A DNA stretch of 64,000 nt from Symbiodinium natans. Taxonomy: Eukaryota; Sar; Dinophyceae; Suessiales; Symbiodiniaceae. The notes under the pieces were generated by a model. That model worked only from the letters and a program-made list of their open reading frames with translations, was not told the DNA's origin and made no database searches. Location: contig CAJNDS010000221.1 of assembly GCA_905221605.1 (NCBI GenBank), positions 72,501-136,500 on the forward strand, given 5' to 3'. The translations under genes were made by a program, and so were the position numbers. The number at the start of each line of letters is the position of its first letter. Position 1 is the stretch's first letter. Of this stretch, positions 42,692 through 64,000 are shown piece after piece.

Positions 42692-43500
42692 AGTGAGGGG
42701 TCGCTTCCGTCGAGCGACAGACCCCGAACGCTCGGCCGAGGGCCTTACAGCCCGAGCGCCCAAGCGAAAAGAGAAACGGAAAGGTGAGGGTTAAGCCTCA
42801 CCGTCTGTCCTGGACAGGCCAACGGACATCGGCCTTTTTTACGACAACGTCAGTACTCGGCTAAGGGATGGCCGGCACCCAGACCACCTTTAGCGTAGCT
42901 AAAGTATAACCTCAAATCGTAACCCTTTGCCTCTGGAGGTCGGTTCAGGGTTTTGGGTTCAGGGTTTGCGGGCCCCCCCCCCCGGCAAGCCCCTGGTTGC
43001 TGGTAGCTGGATTCCTGGACCAGGAGGCTGGCGAGGGGTCCAGGCAGGCTGGTTGCTCAATTCAGGGCCGCCGGGCCAAGGGGCCGCGGCCAAGGGCCCC
43101 CCCCCGAGCCAAGGGCCCCCCGGGCCGAGGGCCCCCCGGGCCATGGGGGGCAAGGCCAAGGTTCTACCAGAATCCAGGCCCCGGGCCTTGCTCTGGGCCA
43201 AGAGCCCCGCCAAGGGCTTTGGCCAAGGGCCCCCCCACCAAGGGCCCAACCAAGGGCTCGGCCAAGGGCCCCTCGGGGGCTCCCCAACCCCCCACACCAA
43301 CGCCCTTGCAGGGAATCGCACTAAGAGCCAGCAAAAGGCTTCAAAAGCTTCAACCCACTAAAAGAAGGGGGACCACAAGATTTGTCCGTGCCCACAATGA
43401 AAAATGCGATTCTTGAATATTGAAAACGATGGTTTTAGGCACCCCTGCCCGCAATGAAAAATGTTCTTTTTTAGTACTGAAATCGATGGCTCCCCCCAAA
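42692..43500. other. Hairpin-rich, G+C-rich block between two pure arrays
   Basis: Contains small palindromes: GGTGAGGGTTAAGCCTCACC, CTGTCCTGGACAG and CTTTAGCGTAGCTAAAG. Then a GGGCC/GGCCAAGGGCCC-rich stretch (42968-43290) whose open frames (Pro/Gly-rich) look compositional. AATGAAAAATGCGATT-type units recur near 43397, 43452 and 43988. No RNA gene could be recognised. Confidence 0.5.
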
Positions 43501-44165
43501 TCAGCAAGGACCTCTACGGGCCCTGACGTGCCGAAGGCCCGAAAAGGACCGAGGCTACCCCGAACCCCAACCTAAACCCTAACACCGCAAAACCCTACGA
43601 CGGCCTTCAAGTAAATAAGGGCCTCTACGGGCCCTAACGTGCCGAAGGCCCGAAAAGGGCCGAGGCTACCCCGAACCCCAGCTTAAACCCTGACACCGCA
43701 AAACCCTGCGAAGGCCTTCAAGTAAATAAGGGCCTCTACGGGCCCTAACGTGCCGAAGGCCCGAAAAGGGCCGAGGCTACCCCGAACCCGAGCTTAAACC
43801 CTAGCGATTGAAATACTCATTGGCGAAAAAATTCATTAATGGGTTCCCTGACCTTTAAATGAATAAAACCTCTGACACGCCGAAGGTCCGAACAAGGCCC
43901 CGAGAGACCCCAAGAGCCACCAAAATGCTTCAAAAGGCTTCAAAAGGCCCCCTAAAAGAAGGGGGACCCCAGGATGCCCGTACCCGCAATGAAAAGTGCG
44001 ATTTTGTGATAGTGAAATCGATGCTTAATTGAGGCCCTTAAAGAAGAGGAATCCAGGAGCAGACACAAAGGGTTTCCCTGACCTTCAAATAAATAAGGGC
44101 CTCTACGGGCCCTGACACGCCGAAGGCCCGAAAAGGGCCGAGGCTACCCCCAACCCCAGCTTAAA
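43500..44165. repeat. Tandem repeat, 111 bp unit
   Basis: GGCCTCTACGGGCCCTAACG, then TGCCGAAGGCCCGAAAAGGG, then CCGAGGCTACCCCGAACCC and ACACCGCAAAACCCT. Copies start near 43512, 43621, 43732 and (isolated) 44098, with a diverged copy near 43860. Confidence 0.9.
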
Positions 44166-44340
44166 CCCTAACAGCGCAACTTTAAAAACATCAAAGCAAG
44201 CATCAGAGCACAAGAAAGTAAATTCCATAAACCCTAAACCCTAATAGAGTATAGTTTGGGTGGCCGGGGTGGGTTGACGGGCAACGCGAGCGCGCGGCCC
44301 GGGGTGTTTCACACCCGAGCGCGCGCCCTCCCCTGACACA

Positions 44341-44541
44341 CCCTAAACCCTAAACCCTAAACCCTAAACCCTAAACCCTAAACCCTAAACCCTAAACCCT
44401 AAACCCTAAACCCTAAACCCTAAACCCTAAACCCTAAACCCTAAACCCATAAACCCTAAACCCTAAACCCTAAACCCTAAACCCTAAACCCTAAACCCTA
44501 AACCCTAAACCCTAAACCCTAAACCCTAAACCCTAAACCCT
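44341..44541. repeat. Pure CCCTAAA array, about 28 units
   Basis: Perfect except for one inserted base (CCCATAAA near 44448). The longest array in the window. Just before it is the palindromic GGGTGTTTCACACCC within GCGCGC-rich DNA. Confidence 0.98.
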
Positions 44542-44955
44542 AGGGTGATGGAAAACGATGGGGGGTGGAGGTAAGGTTAGGTTTGCAAAGGGGGGGCTTA
44601 GGTTTCAGGTTTCAGGTTTCAGGGGGCTCAGGGTCTCAGAGTCGGGTTTCGAACTGGGTCCTTCTTTGGGTCGTTGTACAGGCCACCTAAGACGTGGCCC
44701 AAGTTAGAAGTTAAGAACAGATAGAGGCCAAACGCTGACACAAACAAACCTGAACCTCGAACCCTCCAAACCCTAAGTCCTCATCGCTCAAGCCTGCCGC
44801 AAACAAAGAGCCCTAGAAGCGGAGACCTCTTAAAACTGCCTCAAGCCCGAAACCCTAAGCCTTGAACCCTAAACCCTAAACCCTAAACCCGAAACCCGAA
44901 ACCCTAAACCCTAAACCCTAAACCCGAAGCCCGGCTTAACGCCCCAAAAGCAAGG
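44542..44955. repeat. Degenerate arrays before the P-loop exon
   Basis: TTTAGGG-like (AGGTTTC units) at 44580-44650, unique sequence, then CCCTAAA-type at 44755-44936. Confidence 0.7.
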
Positions 44956-63139
<18,184 letters not shown>

Positions 63140-64000
63140 GTTTAGGGTTTAGGGTTTAGGGTTTAGGGTTTCGGGTTAGGGTTTAGGGCTTTGCGTTTCG
63201 TATCTTTTATGTTTTTCTTCTTGTTTTTAGGGTTTCCAGTTCAAGGTTTCGGGTTCCGGTTTAGGGCTTAGGGTTGAGGACGCACTTCTGTAGGAGTGGC
63301 CGGCCCCCTGACGCGGTTATGCATTCAAGTTGAGATCGCCTGGCAGGACCCATGTTGCAGGCGAACGGGGTCCATGTCGTTCCCTTGCAGGCGCCTGGGA
63401 GGGTGCCTGGAAGAACCCAAGAAACCCCAAAAAACCACAAAACAGCCCAACACCTCAAACCCCTGAAACCCCAAAGCCTTCAACCATAAAATCCTAAACC
63501 CTAACAATCCCCGGAGATCCCTAACCCCGATCACCAAAGCCTTCAACCCTATAAACCTCTGAGCCCTGTGTGGCCCCCTTTACGACAAGCGACAAGCCCT
63601 GGGGTTTAGGGTTTAGGGTTCGGGGCCTCTGTGGTAGTATTCTTCAGGGCTTTTAGGGCTTCCAGGGATCTCAGGGTTTCAAGGGTTCAGAGGGTTCAGG
63701 GTTTTTTTTTGGGTTTACGGGGTTTGTAGGGCTTGTAAATGTTTTCGGTTCTTTTTAGGGCTTGTAGGGTTTTGGGGTTTACAGGGCTCTAAAAGTTACA
63801 GGGTTTTAGGTTTTTTTTTTGAGTGGTTTAGGCTGAGAACCCTACGGAATCCCAAAGATGAAGCCGACGTCTTTCGGGATCAGCAAACGAACTCCAAACA
63901 ACTCCAAAGCCTTAAAGCCCTAAGCCCTGAACCCTAAACCCTAAATAATAGCCCTAAACCCTAAACCCTAAACCCTAAACCCCTAAACCCCTAAACCCCT
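63140..64000. other. Array-rich sequence to window end
   Basis: TTTAGGG 63140-63195 and 63602-63630, degenerate CCCTAAA 63440-63500, CCCTAAA 63920-64000. Possible short coding pieces (VAPFTTSDKPWG, about 63570-63602; DEADVFRDQ, about 63860-63886) are too weak to call. Confidence 0.5.

Noticed and set aside
42692-42900. Possible structured RNA gene with several hairpins
   Set aside because: Small palindromes are visible but no cloverleaf, snRNA, 5S or SRP signature could be recognised. Left as unannotated sequence.
42927-43416. Gly/Pro-rich frames in the GGGCC-rich block
   Set aside because: Open on both strands and in several frames because of composition and repeats.
43500-44165. CRISPR-like spaced repeats
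   Set aside because: Ordinary 111 bp tandem satellite with contiguous units in a eukaryotic genome.
42571-44541. A true chromosome end within the window
   Set aside because: Coding exons on the same strand continue on both sides and the arrays are interstitial. A capture or a contig join remains possible.

Overview
This is nuclear DNA from a microbial eukaryote, most likely an alga with plant-type telomeres (TTTAGGG). A dinoflagellate, perhaps Symbiodiniaceae-like, is the best guess. The evidence is spliced genes with introns, abundant interstitial TTTAGGG/CCCTAAA arrays, many satellites and MITE-like elements, an intronless LOG-family gene with a strong 3' splice site just before its ATG (as spliced-leader trans-splicing would give), and a reverse transcriptase/RNase H element whose motifs resemble, from memory, elements abundant in dinoflagellate genomes. 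No search could be run, so the taxonomic call is inference.

Layout. 0-14 kb is mostly unique sequence with scattered telomere-like arrays and small inverted-repeat elements; its one clear gene is a LOG-family phosphoribohydrolase on the minus strand (5224-6099). 14-20.5 kb lacks telomere-like arrays and holds fragments of at least one spliced minus-strand gene, parts of which look like membrane segments (16.9-19.7 kb). 20.5-29.6 kb is a satellite region: G-run repeats, a 1 kb AT-only block, and tandem repeats of about 15, 62, 110 and 140 bp. 30.4-34.2 kb is a decayed retroelement (RT plus RNase H), frameshifted, interrupted by a 650 bp insertion and followed by 200 bp direct repeats.

35-64 kb holds one or two very exon-fragmented plus-strand genes. 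The first exons (35.6-42.2 kb) encode short amphipathic helical segments resembling HEAT/armadillo repeats. Later exons (44.9-63.1 kb) encode a Roco-type Roc-COR GTPase: P-loop GEDRSGKS, G3 DTAGQ, G4 VGTHLD, then COR segments such as REALAFLHELGE, SRELLPELWKN, FLKADCFLLPLR and FMVPSLLQRW. An ARM/HEAT-Roc-COR order would recall LRRK2-like proteins, but whether the two clusters are one gene is not proven.

The main discovery candidate is the architecture of these introns. Most begin with TTTAGGG-orientation repeats and end with CCCTAAA-orientation repeats, the order made by head-to-head fusion of two telomeres. Several exon joints keep reading frame with GT-AG borders supplied by the repeats themselves (donor GTTTAG, acceptor CCTAAG and similar). 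At six array/exon borders a 16-50 bp piece of exon is duplicated on the other side of the array. Together this suggests introns born from, or colonised by, telomere repeats added at chromosome breaks, then used as splice signals.
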